Assembly (NCBI RefSeq): GCF_005844085.1
Contig: NZ_VCDI01000010.1
Span: forward strand, 62,001-126,000
From: Lichenicoccus roseus
GTDB lineage: Bacteria > Pseudomonadota > Alphaproteobacteria > Acetobacterales > Acetobacteraceae
Length of the DNA stretch: 64,000 bases
Reading direction: 5' to 3'
A program made the position numbers and the translations under genes. Shown one piece after another: positions 54,270-63,000 of the stretch. Within the stretch, counting starts at the first letter, position 1. Every line of letters starts with the position of its first letter. Below the pieces are notes generated by a model that searched no databases, was not told the DNA's origin, and worked only from the letters and a program-made list of their open reading frames with translations.

Positions 54270-55204
54270 ACGAGACCCTGCTGTTCGGTATCGTCGGCAT
54301 GGTGCTGTTCCTGGTGCCGCTGTGCGCCATCCCGGTGATGACGATAATGCGGCGCCACAAGCGCATCAGGCAGCGTCTGCTGGAGGCGCAGCAGATCGAG
54401 GGCGTCACCGCGGAGAGCCAGGCCAGGCGCGCCAAGGCGCCGCCGCTTGCGGAATCTGTCGCGAGCCTGGGTTTCGCAGTGGTGCGTGCCGGCCTGCTGT
54501 CCAAGGGCACCGTCACCGAACTCGAGCGTACCTTGCAGGCGGGCGGTTTCAGGGGGGCCAATGGTCTCGGGCTGTTCGTCGGTTCGAAGCTGCTGCTGAT
54601 GGTGGCGATGCCGCTGGTGGCCTACCTGCTGCTCCACAACGTGCATATGAAGTCGTTGCTTCATATCGCCTGCGTTGCCGGCGCCGGCGTGGTCGGCCTG
54701 CTGTTGCCGGACTTCGTGATCCGGAACATACGCCAGAAGTACCTGAAGGCGGTGGAGCGCGGTCTCGCCGACGCGCTCGACATGATGATCATCTGCGCCG
54801 AGGCGGGCCTGGCACTCGAAGCCGCGATCCGGAGGGTGAGCATAGAGATCGTGCATGCGCATCCGAAGCTTGCGGAAGAGCTCTCCATCACCTCGGGCGA
54901 GCTGAACATGATCTCGGACAGCCGCGTGGCGCTCACCAACATGGGTGCACGCACCGGCCTGCCGGCGCTGCGCCGGCTCGGCGGAACGCTGGTGCAGACC
55001 ATCCAGTACGGCACGCCGCTCAGCGTGGCGTTGCGCACGCTGGCCACCGAGCTGCGCCAGGAAACCCTCACCCGCTACGAGGAGAAGGCAGCGCGTCTGC
55101 CGGTCCTGCTGACCGTGCCGATGATCCTGTTCATCCTTCCCTGCGTGTTCCTCATCGTGGCCGGACCGATCGCGGTCCAGGTCATGGCAAAATTCAGGCA
55201 TTGA
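54266..55204 (+). CDS. tadC: Flp pilus inner-membrane platform protein TadC
   Basis: 312 residues from GTG 54266. The T2SSF domain carries RGLADALDMMIICAEAGLALEAAI and ALRRLGGTLVQTIQYGTPLSVALRTLA-type text, diagnostic of TadC. Hydrophobic helices lie at the N-terminus, the middle and the C-terminus. It is the partner of TadB. The stop overlaps the tadD ATG. Confidence 0.93.
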   Translation: MNETLLFGIVGMVLFLVPLCAIPVMTIMRRHKRIRQRLLEAQQIEGVTAESQARRAKAPPLAESVASLGFAVVRAGLLSKGTVTELERTLQAGGFRGANGLGLFVGSKLLLMVAMPLVAYLLLHNVHMKSLLHIACVAGAGVVGLLLPDFVIRNIRQKYLKAVERGLADALDMMIICAEAGLALEAAIRRVSIEIVHAHPKLAEELSITSGELNMISDSRVALTNMGARTGLPALRRLGGTLVQTIQYGTPLSVALRTLATELRQETLTRYEEKAARLPVLLTVPMILFILPCVFLIVAGPIAVQVMAKFRH

Positions 55205-55977
55205 TGACGATGAAAACCGGCCCGACCGCCCCTCTACTGGTTTCGCTGCTTGGCCTGCTCGGCCTTGCCGCCTGCACCTCGGACCGGCACCAGCCGGCTA
55301 CGATCAGCCTCGGCCTCGCCGACACCGCGCTGGCCGACGGTTCGCCCCAGCTGGCGCTGAACGTCAGCCAGGCCGTGCTGGCGCGCAACCCGGGTGACGT
55401 CAACGCACTGGAGCGGCAGGGCGACGCCTACTACGCGCTCGGTGACAATGAGCACGCCAACGCAAGCTATTCGAAGGCGCTCGCGCTGCGGCCGGCTTCG
55501 GAGGCGGCGATGCTGGGCCTGTGCCGGACGGCTCTCGCCGAGGATCCCGAGCAGGCGCTGCGCCGGCTGGATCGCGTGCTGGCGGTCGATCCGCAGAACC
55601 GCGCCGCGCGCACCGATCGCGGCGTGGCACTCGACCTGCTCGGCCAGCACGGGGCGGCGCAGGGCGAGTATCGCCAGGTGGTCGCCCTGGGCGGCGACAA
55701 CATCGCGGCAAAGGTCGATCTTGGCCTGTCGCTTGCGATGAGCAACGACGCCGCGGCCGCCGTGCAGATCCTGCAGCCGATCGCGAGCGAGCCTGACGCG
55801 ACGGCACGCGTGCGGCAGGATCTTGCGGTAGCGCTGGTGATGGACGGACGTACCGACGATGCGCAGCGCGTGCTGCTGACGCAGATGTCGCCGGACCAGG
55901 CACGCGCTGCGATCGTAGCCTACCAGGAGCTGCGCGACCGACCGCTGACGCCGCAGCTGCTTAACCATGCGACGTAG
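55204..55977 (+). CDS. tadD: TPR lipoprotein TadD
   Basis: 257 residues from ATG 55204 (ATG 55210 also possible). The lipobox LGLAAC is followed by tetratricopeptide repeats (~50-190), for example ALERQGDAYYALGDNEHANASYSKALAL. TadD is thought to help secretin assembly in the outer membrane. It overlaps the next gene by 11 bp. Confidence 0.9.
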   Translation: MTMKTGPTAPLLVSLLGLLGLAACTSDRHQPATISLGLADTALADGSPQLALNVSQAVLARNPGDVNALERQGDAYYALGDNEHANASYSKALALRPASEAAMLGLCRTALAEDPEQALRRLDRVLAVDPQNRAARTDRGVALDLLGQHGAAQGEYRQVVALGGDNIAAKVDLGLSLAMSNDAAAAVQILQPIASEPDATARVRQDLAVALVMDGRTDDAQRVLLTQMSPDQARAAIVAYQELRDRPLTPQLLNHAT

Positions 55978-56461
55978 TCTGCGCCGGCTGCTCGGGTGTC
56001 GGCGCGCTGCTACCGCACTCGAATTCGCGATTGCTGGCCCGGTCATGCTGACCCTGATCTTTGCGATCTTGGAAGACGGGATGATGCTGTTCGCGCAGTC
56101 GGTGCTGGACAACGCGACCCGCGACGCGTCGCGGCAGGTCATGATCGGAAACATCACGACAGCTCCCGCCTTCCAGGCCCAGCTATGCAGCGAAATCACC
56201 TCGTTCTTCGACTGCGCTCAGCTGCAGTTCAATGTCCAGGCCAGCTCGGTCGGATTTCCCGCTAACGTGGTTGCCACCAGCCTGACGGCGACGGTGGGCG
56301 CGGCAACCTTCAACTCCGGCACCGGCGGACAGTTCGTGACGGTGGAGGTCGTCTATAACCGGCCGTACATGACGCCATGGATCCAGAGGATCGCCGGGAC
56401 CGGCTGGCAGCTGATGTCCACGCAGGCTTTCCAGAACGAACCATTTGCATCCTCGTCATGA
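55967..56461 (+). CDS. tadE: TadE-like pseudopilin
   Basis: 164 residues. The basic N-terminus is followed by ATALEFAIAGPVMLTLIFAI, the TadE prepilin-like segment with the conserved Glu, then an extracytoplasmic domain. TadE-type proteins are processed by the same peptidase as Flp and act as minor pilins. It is coupled to the next gene by an ATGA overlap. Confidence 0.9.
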   Translation: MRRSLRRLLGCRRAATALEFAIAGPVMLTLIFAILEDGMMLFAQSVLDNATRDASRQVMIGNITTAPAFQAQLCSEITSFFDCAQLQFNVQASSVGFPANVVATSLTATVGAATFNSGTGGQFVTVEVVYNRPYMTPWIQRIAGTGWQLMSTQAFQNEPFASSS

Positions 56462-57027
56462 ACAACCCACGTCAACTGCTGCCGGACCGCCGTGGCGTAG
56501 CCTCCCTGGAGCTGGCACTTACTGCACCGGTTATGCTGATCATGTTCTTCGGCGTCGTCGAGGTCACGCAGCTGATCCGGGTATCGAACAAGCTCACCTT
56601 GGCCAGCCAGGCGATCGAGAACATCGTCGCCGGCCAGGGGACGGCTACCGTCCTGAGCGTCACCAACGCCTACCAGGCTGGGCAGCTGGTGATGGCACCG
56701 TTCAACAGCGCGACCACTCCGCTCGTCGCCACGATCGCGAACGTCACGTTCGACGGCAGCGGAAATGCCTCGCAGCTTACGTGGCAGGTTGACCTGGGCG
56801 GCGCCGCGGCGATGCCGGTCGCCACTGCCTGCACGCTCGCCAGCGGACTTGGACTAGCCAACGACAGCGTGATCGTGGTTCAGGTGGGCTACAGCTACAG
56901 TGCCGTCACCCACTACATCCTGCCATCCAGCTACGCGCTGTCGCACGTTGCCTATGGCCGGCCCCGCAATTTCGCGACGATCGCCGGCGTCTCGTCGCCG
57001 CTGACCGCCCCGACAGGCAACTGCTGA
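56458..57027 (+). CDS. TadE/TadF-like pseudopilin
   Basis: 189 residues from ATG 56458. It starts with a basic leader, then GVASLELALTAPVMLIMFFGVVEV, again the TadE/TadF-type prepilin helix with Glu. The C-terminal domain is Thr/Ala/Val-rich with a late Tyr-rich SYSAVTHYILP stretch. It is a minor pilin of the Tad system. Whether it is TadF or a second TadE is not clear. Confidence 0.85.
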   Translation: MNNPRQLLPDRRGVASLELALTAPVMLIMFFGVVEVTQLIRVSNKLTLASQAIENIVAGQGTATVLSVTNAYQAGQLVMAPFNSATTPLVATIANVTFDGSGNASQLTWQVDLGGAAAMPVATACTLASGLGLANDSVIVVQVGYSYSAVTHYILPSSYALSHVAYGRPRNFATIAGVSSPLTAPTGNC

Positions 57028-57042
57028 AGCAGATCCGTCCCG

Positions 57043-58203
57043 ATGATTGACCGTCTTCGTCATCTGATCCGCAGCTTTTCAAGATCGCGCGAAGGCGCGG
57101 TCGCGGTCCTGGCTGCACTGCTGCTGACGCCGCTCATTCTGGCGGCCGGGATGGCGACGGATTACTCGCGCGAGGCAATGCTCAAGGCATCGCTGCAAAG
57201 CATAGCGGATGACGCGGCGCTGGCGGGTGCGAGCACGCTGAACCTGAGTTCCAGCAACGCCAATGCCATCAGCATCGCGACCAGCTATTTTAACAAGGGG
57301 GTCGCCACGATCGCCAACAGCGCCTCGGTCGGCGCACCCACCGTCGCTGTGCCAAACAGTACAACGGTAATCGTAACGGCATCGGCAGCGCTGAATACAA
57401 CGCTTTTGGGGATGTTCCAAACTTCAATGCCGGTGAACGTCACCGCCGTGGCACAAGGACCAGGCTACGCAATCAAGGTGACGTTTGGAGGGTTCAAGAG
57501 CGGCGCCGCCGACGCTAACACGATCTACTACTACCTCGTCGGCGCGAACGGCCTCCCACCGCTTAACGTTTCAGCTTATACTGAATTGTTTACCAACAAT
57601 CCCGCCGATCCTATGTTCTACACTAACAGCGTTCCGAAGACAATCGTTGCGGGTCCAGATCAGAGGATCGGCTTCGCGATGCTCAACCAGACCGGTGCCG
57701 TCACTCCTGATGGCACCAATGCATATGGCGGCACGCAAAACAGCTATCACTACTTCTTTTCGAGCGCGCCAGTCGTGAGCAACTATGCAGGCCTGGGCTA
57801 CGCCAATCAGGGCAACTACTACTACAACGGCGTCGGCACCAGCGCTTCCTGCTCTGGGAAGAAACAGATCACTACCACAAATATAGGAAGCGTTCCTACC
57901 ACCCCGCCTTTCGTCGCGAACGAGGGCAACCTAAACCCGTGCCCGGCGCGTCCCTGCGTTACCGCCTCGGGGACGGGCGTTTACCAGAACAACCTTACGA
58001 TCAACGGCGCCTGCTCTACCCAGGCGAATGCGGCACCTACGTGCCTGCAGCTCTACGATACGCCGGAGACGTACGCTTGGAACGACATGGGCGGCTTTGG
58101 CTATGACGACTACAACTACAAGGATGCCAACTTTACCGTGAATTGCGTCCCCAGCAATCTTGCCTCAAGTTCGGGACCGGCTCAGGTCATCCTCACGCAA
58201 TAA
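57043..58203 (+). CDS. TadG-like pilus-associated protein
   Basis: 386 residues. The N-terminal helix (GAVAVLAALLLTPLILAAGMATDYSRE-type) is that of TadG/Flp assembly proteins. The following DDAALAGAS segment is typical as well. The remaining ~250 residues are Asn/Tyr/Gly/Thr-rich, with eight Cys (some possibly paired) and Tyr clusters such as GNYYYNG. The coding DNA is noticeably less GC-rich than the neighbours. No clear vWA metal site is seen. It may be a surface adhesin-like tip or anchor of the pilus. Confidence 0.8.
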   Translation: MIDRLRHLIRSFSRSREGAVAVLAALLLTPLILAAGMATDYSREAMLKASLQSIADDAALAGASTLNLSSSNANAISIATSYFNKGVATIANSASVGAPTVAVPNSTTVIVTASAALNTTLLGMFQTSMPVNVTAVAQGPGYAIKVTFGGFKSGAADANTIYYYLVGANGLPPLNVSAYTELFTNNPADPMFYTNSVPKTIVAGPDQRIGFAMLNQTGAVTPDGTNAYGGTQNSYHYFFSSAPVVSNYAGLGYANQGNYYYNGVGTSASCSGKKQITTTNIGSVPTTPPFVANEGNLNPCPARPCVTASGTGVYQNNLTINGACSTQANAAPTCLQLYDTPETYAWNDMGGFGYDDYNYKDANFTVNCVPSNLASSSGPAQVILTQ

Positions 58204-58242
58204 CGCCGGCTCCTAATCACCTGTGTGACGCCCGCGCTACCG

Positions 58243-59298
58243 TTAGGCTGCGACACCGAACACGTGCGCTCGCGAGAGATCGAGCGTGCAGCGCGCACCC
58301 GGGCTGAGCGGCACGTCGATCGCCGGTGCCAGCGCCTCGATCACGCGGCCGGAGATGTCGATCTCGTAGCGGGTGAAGGCGCCGATCCGTCGTGCGAACA
58401 ACACCGTCCCGGCGCCCTCGCCACCGCGCAACCCGATCTCGTATGGCCGGATCGAAATCACCGCCGGCCCGTCCGGAAGCGCCACCGGGATCGCAGACGC
58501 TTCCAGCAGGTGTGGGATCGCGCGTCCGTCCCGCACCGTCGCCTCGAAGCGCACGCTCTCGCCGAGGAACTGATGCACGAACGCATTCACCGGATGCCGG
58601 TCGAGCTGTTCCGGAGTGCCGACCTGCTCCAGCGCGCCGTCGCGCAGCAACGCGATGCGGTCGGCCACCTCGATCGCCTCGCCCTGGTCGTGCGTCACCA
58701 GGATGCTGGTAAGACCGAGCCGGTCATGCAGGCCGCGCAGCCAGCTGCGGATGTCCTTGCGCACCAGCGGGTCGAGCGCGCCGAACGGCTCGTCGAGCAG
58801 CAGCAGCTCGGGCTCGATGGCCAGCGCGCGGGCCAGCGCCACACGCTGGCGCTGGCCGCCGGAGAGCTGCCCGGGCCGCCGATTGGCCAGATGCGCCACC
58901 TGCACCAGTTCGAGCAGCTCGCGCACACGCTGGGCGATGACGTGCCGCGCCGGGCGGCGTCGCCACGGTCGCACCCGCAGCCCGAACGCCACGTTCTCCT
59001 TCACGCTCATATGGCCGAACAGCGCGTAGCTCTGGAACACGAAGCCGATGTTGCGCTCGCGTGCCGGCACCCGGGTGACATCGCGCGTGCCGATCGAGAG
59101 CCTGCCGGTATAGCCGGGCTCAAGGCCTGCGATCACCCGCAGCAGGGTGGTCTTGCCGGCCCCGGACGGCCCGACCAGCGCCAGGAACTCGCCCTTCGGC
59201 ACCATGAGATCGATGTCGCGGATCGCCGGCGTCTGGCCGAACAGGCAGTTGATCCCCGCCAGTTCGACGCCGCTTGCCTGCATGACGAAGTCCTTCAT
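58243..59298 (-). CDS. cysA: Sulfate/thiosulfate ABC transporter ATPase CysA
   Basis: 351 residues from ATG 59298, overlapping the cysW stop. Walker A GPSGAGKTT (~44-52), signature LSGGQRQRVALARAL, Walker B LLLLDEPFGALD, and the C-terminal TOBE-like regulatory domain. It drives uptake of sulfate for cysteine synthesis. As the last gene of the sbp-cysTWA operon it converges on the pilus operon. Confidence 0.94.
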   Translation of the reverse strand: MKDFVMQASGVELAGINCLFGQTPAIRDIDLMVPKGEFLALVGPSGAGKTTLLRVIAGLEPGYTGRLSIGTRDVTRVPARERNIGFVFQSYALFGHMSVKENVAFGLRVRPWRRRPARHVIAQRVRELLELVQVAHLANRRPGQLSGGQRQRVALARALAIEPELLLLDEPFGALDPLVRKDIRSWLRGLHDRLGLTSILVTHDQGEAIEVADRIALLRDGALEQVGTPEQLDRHPVNAFVHQFLGESVRFEATVRDGRAIPHLLEASAIPVALPDGPAVISIRPYEIGLRGGEGAGTVLFARRIGAFTRYEIDISGRVIEALAPAIDVPLSPGARCTLDLSRAHVFGVAA

Positions 59299-60128
59299 GC
59301 CGCATTCCCCCGCGGCGCGCCGGTAGCCCGGTGCTGCCATTCCAGCATGCCGCGCAGGCCGACCGCCAGTCCGGACGCCAGCGCCAGCAGCGCCGCCAGC
59401 GTGAACGCCGCCACCCCCTGGTAGTCGTTGTAGAGGGTCTCGATGCGCAGCGGCACCGTCTCGGTCACCCCGGGGATATGGCCGGAGACTACCGAGACGG
59501 CGCCGAATTCGCCGAGCGCCCGCGCGGCGCAGAGCAGGACGCCGGACAGCAGGGCCCAGCCGATGCCGGGCAGCGTGACACGAAGAAAGATGTCCCAGAA
59601 GCCGGCGCCGAGCATGGTCGCGGCCTCCTCGCCCTCGCGACCGCGGGCATCGAGCACCGGCATGACGGTGCGCACCACGAACGGGAAGGTCACGAACAGC
59701 GTGGCGAGCAGGATGCCCGGCAGGGCGAAGGTGATCTGGACGTGGTTGTGGGTGAGCATCGGCCCGAACCAGCCGCGGCCACCGAACAGCAGCACCCAGA
59801 CCAGGCCGGCCACCACCGGCGATACCGACAGCGGCAACTCGATCAGCACCAGGATCACGCCGCGTCCGCTGAATTCGTACTTGGTCAGCAGGTAGGCGGC
59901 GAAGATGCCGCAGACGGTGTTGACCGGCACGCAGATCGCCACCACCAGCAGGCTCAGCTCGATCGCCGAGAGCGCGTCCGGGTCGTCGAGGGTGGCGAGC
60001 GCGGCGCCGAGACCGTGCCTGAGCGCCTCGCCGAACAGCGAGACCAGCGGCAGCACCAGCAGCAGAATGGCGACGATCCAGGCCGCCGAGCCGAGCAGCC
60101 AGCGGGTGGCGCGTATACGCAGGCTCAT
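59295..60128 (-). CDS. cysW: Sulfate ABC transporter permease CysW
   Basis: 277 residues with six membrane helices. The permease loop GLVWVLLFGGRGWFGP and the EAA-like segment EEAATMLGAGFWDIFLRVTLP are as in CysW. RALGEFGAVSVVSGHIPG is the diagnostic sulfate permease motif. It pairs with CysT. Four-base overlaps on both sides indicate translational coupling. Confidence 0.94.
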   Translation of the reverse strand: MSLRIRATRWLLGSAAWIVAILLLVLPLVSLFGEALRHGLGAALATLDDPDALSAIELSLLVVAICVPVNTVCGIFAAYLLTKYEFSGRGVILVLIELPLSVSPVVAGLVWVLLFGGRGWFGPMLTHNHVQITFALPGILLATLFVTFPFVVRTVMPVLDARGREGEEAATMLGAGFWDIFLRVTLPGIGWALLSGVLLCAARALGEFGAVSVVSGHIPGVTETVPLRIETLYNDYQGVAAFTLAALLALASGLAVGLRGMLEWQHRATGAPRGNAA

Positions 60129-61063
60129 AGCGGCTGCCGGGCGCCGGCCATCGCCGGCAGCAGCGCGCGCACCAGGCTCAGCGCCACCAGGATCAGCGCG
60201 GCGCCGAGCAGCATCACCAGCCCGATCGCGGCGGCGCCGGCATAGTCGAACTGCTGCAGCCGGATCACGATCAGCAGCGGCGCGATCTCGGAGACCAGCG
60301 GCCGGTTGCCGGCGATGAAGATGACGCTGCCGTACTCGCCGACGCCGCGCGCGAAGGCCAGTCCGAAGCCGGTCACCAGCGCCGGCAGGATGGCGGGCAG
60401 CAGCACCCGCAATGCGATCTGGCCAGGCCGCGCGCCGAGCGTCTGCGCCGCCTCCTCCAGCTCATGCGGCAGGTCGTTCAGCACCGGCAGCGTGCTGCGC
60501 ACCACGAACGGCAGGCCGACGAACACCAGGGCGATCATGATGCCGGCCTGGGTGTAGGCGACCTTGATGCCGGCACCGGCCAGCGGCGCGCCGACCCAGC
60601 CATGCCGGCCATACAGAGTCGCCAGCGTGATGCCGGCCACCGCGGTCGGCAGCGCGAACGGCAGGTCGATGATGGCGTCGAGCAACCGCCAGCCGGCCGG
60701 CCGTACCCGCGCGATGGTCCAGGCCAGCAGCAGGCCAGCCACGGTGCAGAGGGAAGCGGCGAGGAAAGCGGTGCCGAACGACAGCCGGAGTGCTGCCAGC
60801 GCGCGTTCCTGCGTCAGCGAATGCCAGAGCCAGCCGGCGCCGTGCTCCCACGGCCGCGCCGCCAGTGCCGCCAGCGGCAGCAGCACCAACAGCGAGACCC
60901 AGGCGATCGTGATGCCGAGCGACAGGCGGTAGCCCGGGATCACCGTCGGCCCGTGGCCCTTGCCAGGACCGGCCGGCGGTACGTGCCGCGGCCGTCCGGG
61001 CACCGGTTCGAAGCTGGTTGCGAGCGGGCCCGGCCTGGGCGGGGCTGGGCTCGCGAGGGTCAC
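60125..61063 (-). CDS. cysT: Sulfate ABC transporter permease CysT
   Basis: 312 residues from GTG 61063, with an extra ~45-residue Pro/Gly-rich cytoplasmic N-terminus. Key segments are IIDLPFALPTAVAGITLATLYG, the EEAAQTLGARPGQIALRVLLP loop and FARGVGEYGSVIFIAGN, all characteristic of CysT/CysU. It forms the sulfate channel with CysW. Confidence 0.94.
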   Translation of the reverse strand: MTLASPAPPRPGPLATSFEPVPGRPRHVPPAGPGKGHGPTVIPGYRLSLGITIAWVSLLVLLPLAALAARPWEHGAGWLWHSLTQERALAALRLSFGTAFLAASLCTVAGLLLAWTIARVRPAGWRLLDAIIDLPFALPTAVAGITLATLYGRHGWVGAPLAGAGIKVAYTQAGIMIALVFVGLPFVVRSTLPVLNDLPHELEEAAQTLGARPGQIALRVLLPAILPALVTGFGLAFARGVGEYGSVIFIAGNRPLVSEIAPLLIVIRLQQFDYAGAAAIGLVMLLGAALILVALSLVRALLPAMAGARQPL

Positions 61064-62073
61064 TTGCCGGCCGAGTAGATGCTGTCGAACACGCCGCCAT
61101 CGGCGAAATGCTTGGCCTGCACTGCCGGCCAGCCACCGAGGGAGGCGACGTCATAGACCTTGATCGCCGGGAAGTCGGCCTTGTGCTCGGCGAACACCGC
61201 CGGATCGATCGGCCGGTAGTGGTGCTTCGCCGCCAGCTCCTGGCCCTGGTGGTTGAACAGGAACCGCAGATAGGCCTGCGCCACCGCGCCGGTGCGCTTC
61301 TTGTCGGTCACGCTGTCGACCCAGGCCACCGGCGGCTCCGCCTTGATGCTGCTCGCCGGATAGACGACGTCGAACTGGCCGTCGCCGACATCGTGCGCGG
61401 CCAGCAGCGCCTCGTCCTCCCAGGCCAGCAGCACGTCCCCCTCGCCACGCTGCACGAATGTGTTGGTGGCGCCGCGCGCGCCGGTGTCGAGCACCGGCAC
61501 ATGCTTGTACAGCTTGCCCAGGTAGGACTCGGCGCTGGCCTCGCTGGCGCCTGGCTGGTGCAACGCCCAGGTGTAGGCGGCGAGATAGCTCCAGCGTCCG
61601 CCGCTGCTGGTCTTCGGGTTCGGGGTGATCACCTCGACGCCGTCGCGGACAAGGTCGGTCCATCCGGCCAGGTGCTTGGGATTGCCGTGCCGGACCAGGA
61701 ACACCACCGTGCTGGTGTAGGGCACCGAATGGTTCGGCAGCCTGCCCTCCCAGTCGGCGGCGAGCAGGTGGCGCTGGGTCAGCACGTCGATGTCCCAGGC
61801 AAGGCCGAGGGTCACCACGTCCGCCTGCAGCCCGTCCATCACCGCGCGCGCCTGCGCGCCGGAGCCGCCGTGCGAGGTCTTGATTTCGACGGTCTGGCCC
61901 GATTTCGCCTTCCACTGGGCGGCGAATGCCTGGTTCACGTCCTTGTACAGTTCTCGGGTCGGATCGTAGCTGACGTTGAGCAGCGAGAGGTCGGCGGCCC
62001 GCGCACCGGCGCCGCTCAGGGTTCCGATCGCCAGCACCATGGCGAGAACGCCGGACAGGCTTCGCAAGGCCAT
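61060..62073 (-). CDS. sbp: Periplasmic sulfate-binding protein
   Basis: 337 residues. A signal peptide (~26 residues, ending GARA) is followed by LLNVSYDPTRELYKDVNQAF, the signature of Sbp/CysP proteins. SHGGSGAQARAV and NPKTSSGGRW make up the anion-binding loops. It captures sulfate or thiosulfate and delivers it to CysTW. First gene of the operon. Confidence 0.94.
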   Translation of the reverse strand: MALRSLSGVLAMVLAIGTLSGAGARAADLSLLNVSYDPTRELYKDVNQAFAAQWKAKSGQTVEIKTSHGGSGAQARAVMDGLQADVVTLGLAWDIDVLTQRHLLAADWEGRLPNHSVPYTSTVVFLVRHGNPKHLAGWTDLVRDGVEVITPNPKTSSGGRWSYLAAYTWALHQPGASEASAESYLGKLYKHVPVLDTGARGATNTFVQRGEGDVLLAWEDEALLAAHDVGDGQFDVVYPASSIKAEPPVAWVDSVTDKKRTGAVAQAYLRFLFNHQGQELAAKHHYRPIDPAVFAEHKADFPAIKVYDVASLGGWPAVQAKHFADGGVFDSIYSAGK

Positions 62074-62354
62074 GAATGTCCTATTCTACAAACGTTTCCG
62101 TATGATTTTCACCGGATGACCGAACTTCCACGTTTTGCGATGGTTGGTCAATCAGGCGGCGGTCCAATCGAGCCCCCCTGTCGCGGCGGGATGCCCTTGT
62201 CCCGGCGGCGGCGGGCGTCTATACACCCGCCCTCGATCGCGCGTCCGGGCCTGGAATGGGCATGCCCGGCCGCGACGGCTGCCCGGCCTCACCACGGACC
62301 GGCATCGTCATGTCATCGCGGCATCACGAGGCAGCATTCCAGAAGGAGATGCAA
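62074..62354. promoter_or_regulatory. Divergent region between sbp and rpmI
   Basis: 281 bp. It holds the rpmI promoter described separately and, near 62080-62150, a less GC-rich part that should contain the sbp promoter. No infC gene precedes rpmI here, unlike the common infC-rpmI-rplT order. Confidence 0.45.
62197..62225 (+). promoter_or_regulatory. Sigma70-type promoter of rpmI-rplT
   Basis: TTGTCC (62197-62202), 17 bases, TATACA (62220-62225). The start near 62232 leaves a leader of ~120 bases, room for the L20-type feedback control known in other bacteria (inference). Confidence 0.5.
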
Positions 62355-62558
62355 ATGCCCAAGATGAAGACCAAGTCGTCGGTCAAGAAGCGGTTCAAGA
62401 TCACCGCGACCGGCAAGGTGCTCGCAGGCCCCGGCAACAAGCGCCACGGCCTGATCAACCGCCCGCAGAAGATGAAGCGGACCAACCGCGGCTCCCAGAC
62501 GCTGACCGAGATGGACGGCAAGACGGTGAAGCAGTGGGCCCCCTACGGGCTGGTATGA
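62355..62558 (+). CDS. rpmI: Ribosomal protein bL35
   Basis: 67 residues from ATG 62355 with AGAAGGAG at six bases. It reads [20 protein letters not shown] and [10 protein letters not shown], diagnostic of L35. It is followed 14 bp later by rplT in the usual operon. Confidence 0.97.
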   Translation: MPKMKTKSSVKKRFKITATGKVLAGPGNKRHGLINRPQKMKRTNRGSQTLTEMDGKTVKQWAPYGLV

Positions 62559-62572
62559 GGAGCATCTGAGCC

Positions 62573-62929
62573 ATGGCACGCGTCAAGCGGGGCGTTACCA
62601 CCCACGCCCGTCACAAGAAGGTTCTCGACCAGTCGAAGGGCTTCGTCGGCCGGTCGTCGACGAACTACCGGATCGCGCTCGAGCGGCTCGAGAAGTCGCT
62701 GCAGTATGCCTACCGGGATCGTCGCAACAAGAAGCGCGAGTTCCGCGGCCTGTGGATCCAGCGCATCAATGCCGCCGTCCGCGAGCACGGCATGACCTAC
62801 AGCGTATTCATCAACGGCCTGCACAAGGCCGGCATCGAGATCGACCGCAAGGTGCTGGCCTCGATCGCGTTCGACGACAGCGCCGCGTTCGCGGAGATCG
62901 TGAAGAAGGTGCAGGGCGCGCTCGCCTGA
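62573..62929 (+). CDS. rplT: Ribosomal protein bL20
   Basis: 118 residues, standard length. Conserved [18 protein letters not shown] at the start and [20 protein letters not shown] in the middle. It binds 23S rRNA early in 50S assembly and in many bacteria represses its own operon. Confidence 0.98.
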   Translation: MARVKRGVTTHARHKKVLDQSKGFVGRSSTNYRIALERLEKSLQYAYRDRRNKKREFRGLWIQRINAAVREHGMTYSVFINGLHKAGIEIDRKVLASIAFDDSAAFAEIVKKVQGALA

Positions 62930-62955
62930 CCCCTACCACCTGATCTTGCTAATGA

Positions 62956-62985
62956 CGGGCCGTCCTGCGAAGGACGGCCCGTTTT
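62956..62985 (+). terminator. Rho-independent terminator between rplT and pheS
   Basis: CGGGCCGTCCT (62956-62966), loop GCGA, AGGACGGCCCG (62971-62981), then TTTT (62982-62985). The 11-bp perfect stem plus T-run ends rplT transcription only 15 bases before the pheS ATG, so it may also act as an attenuator for pheS. Confidence 0.85.
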
Positions 62986-63000
62986 CGTTGGGAGCCGCCG

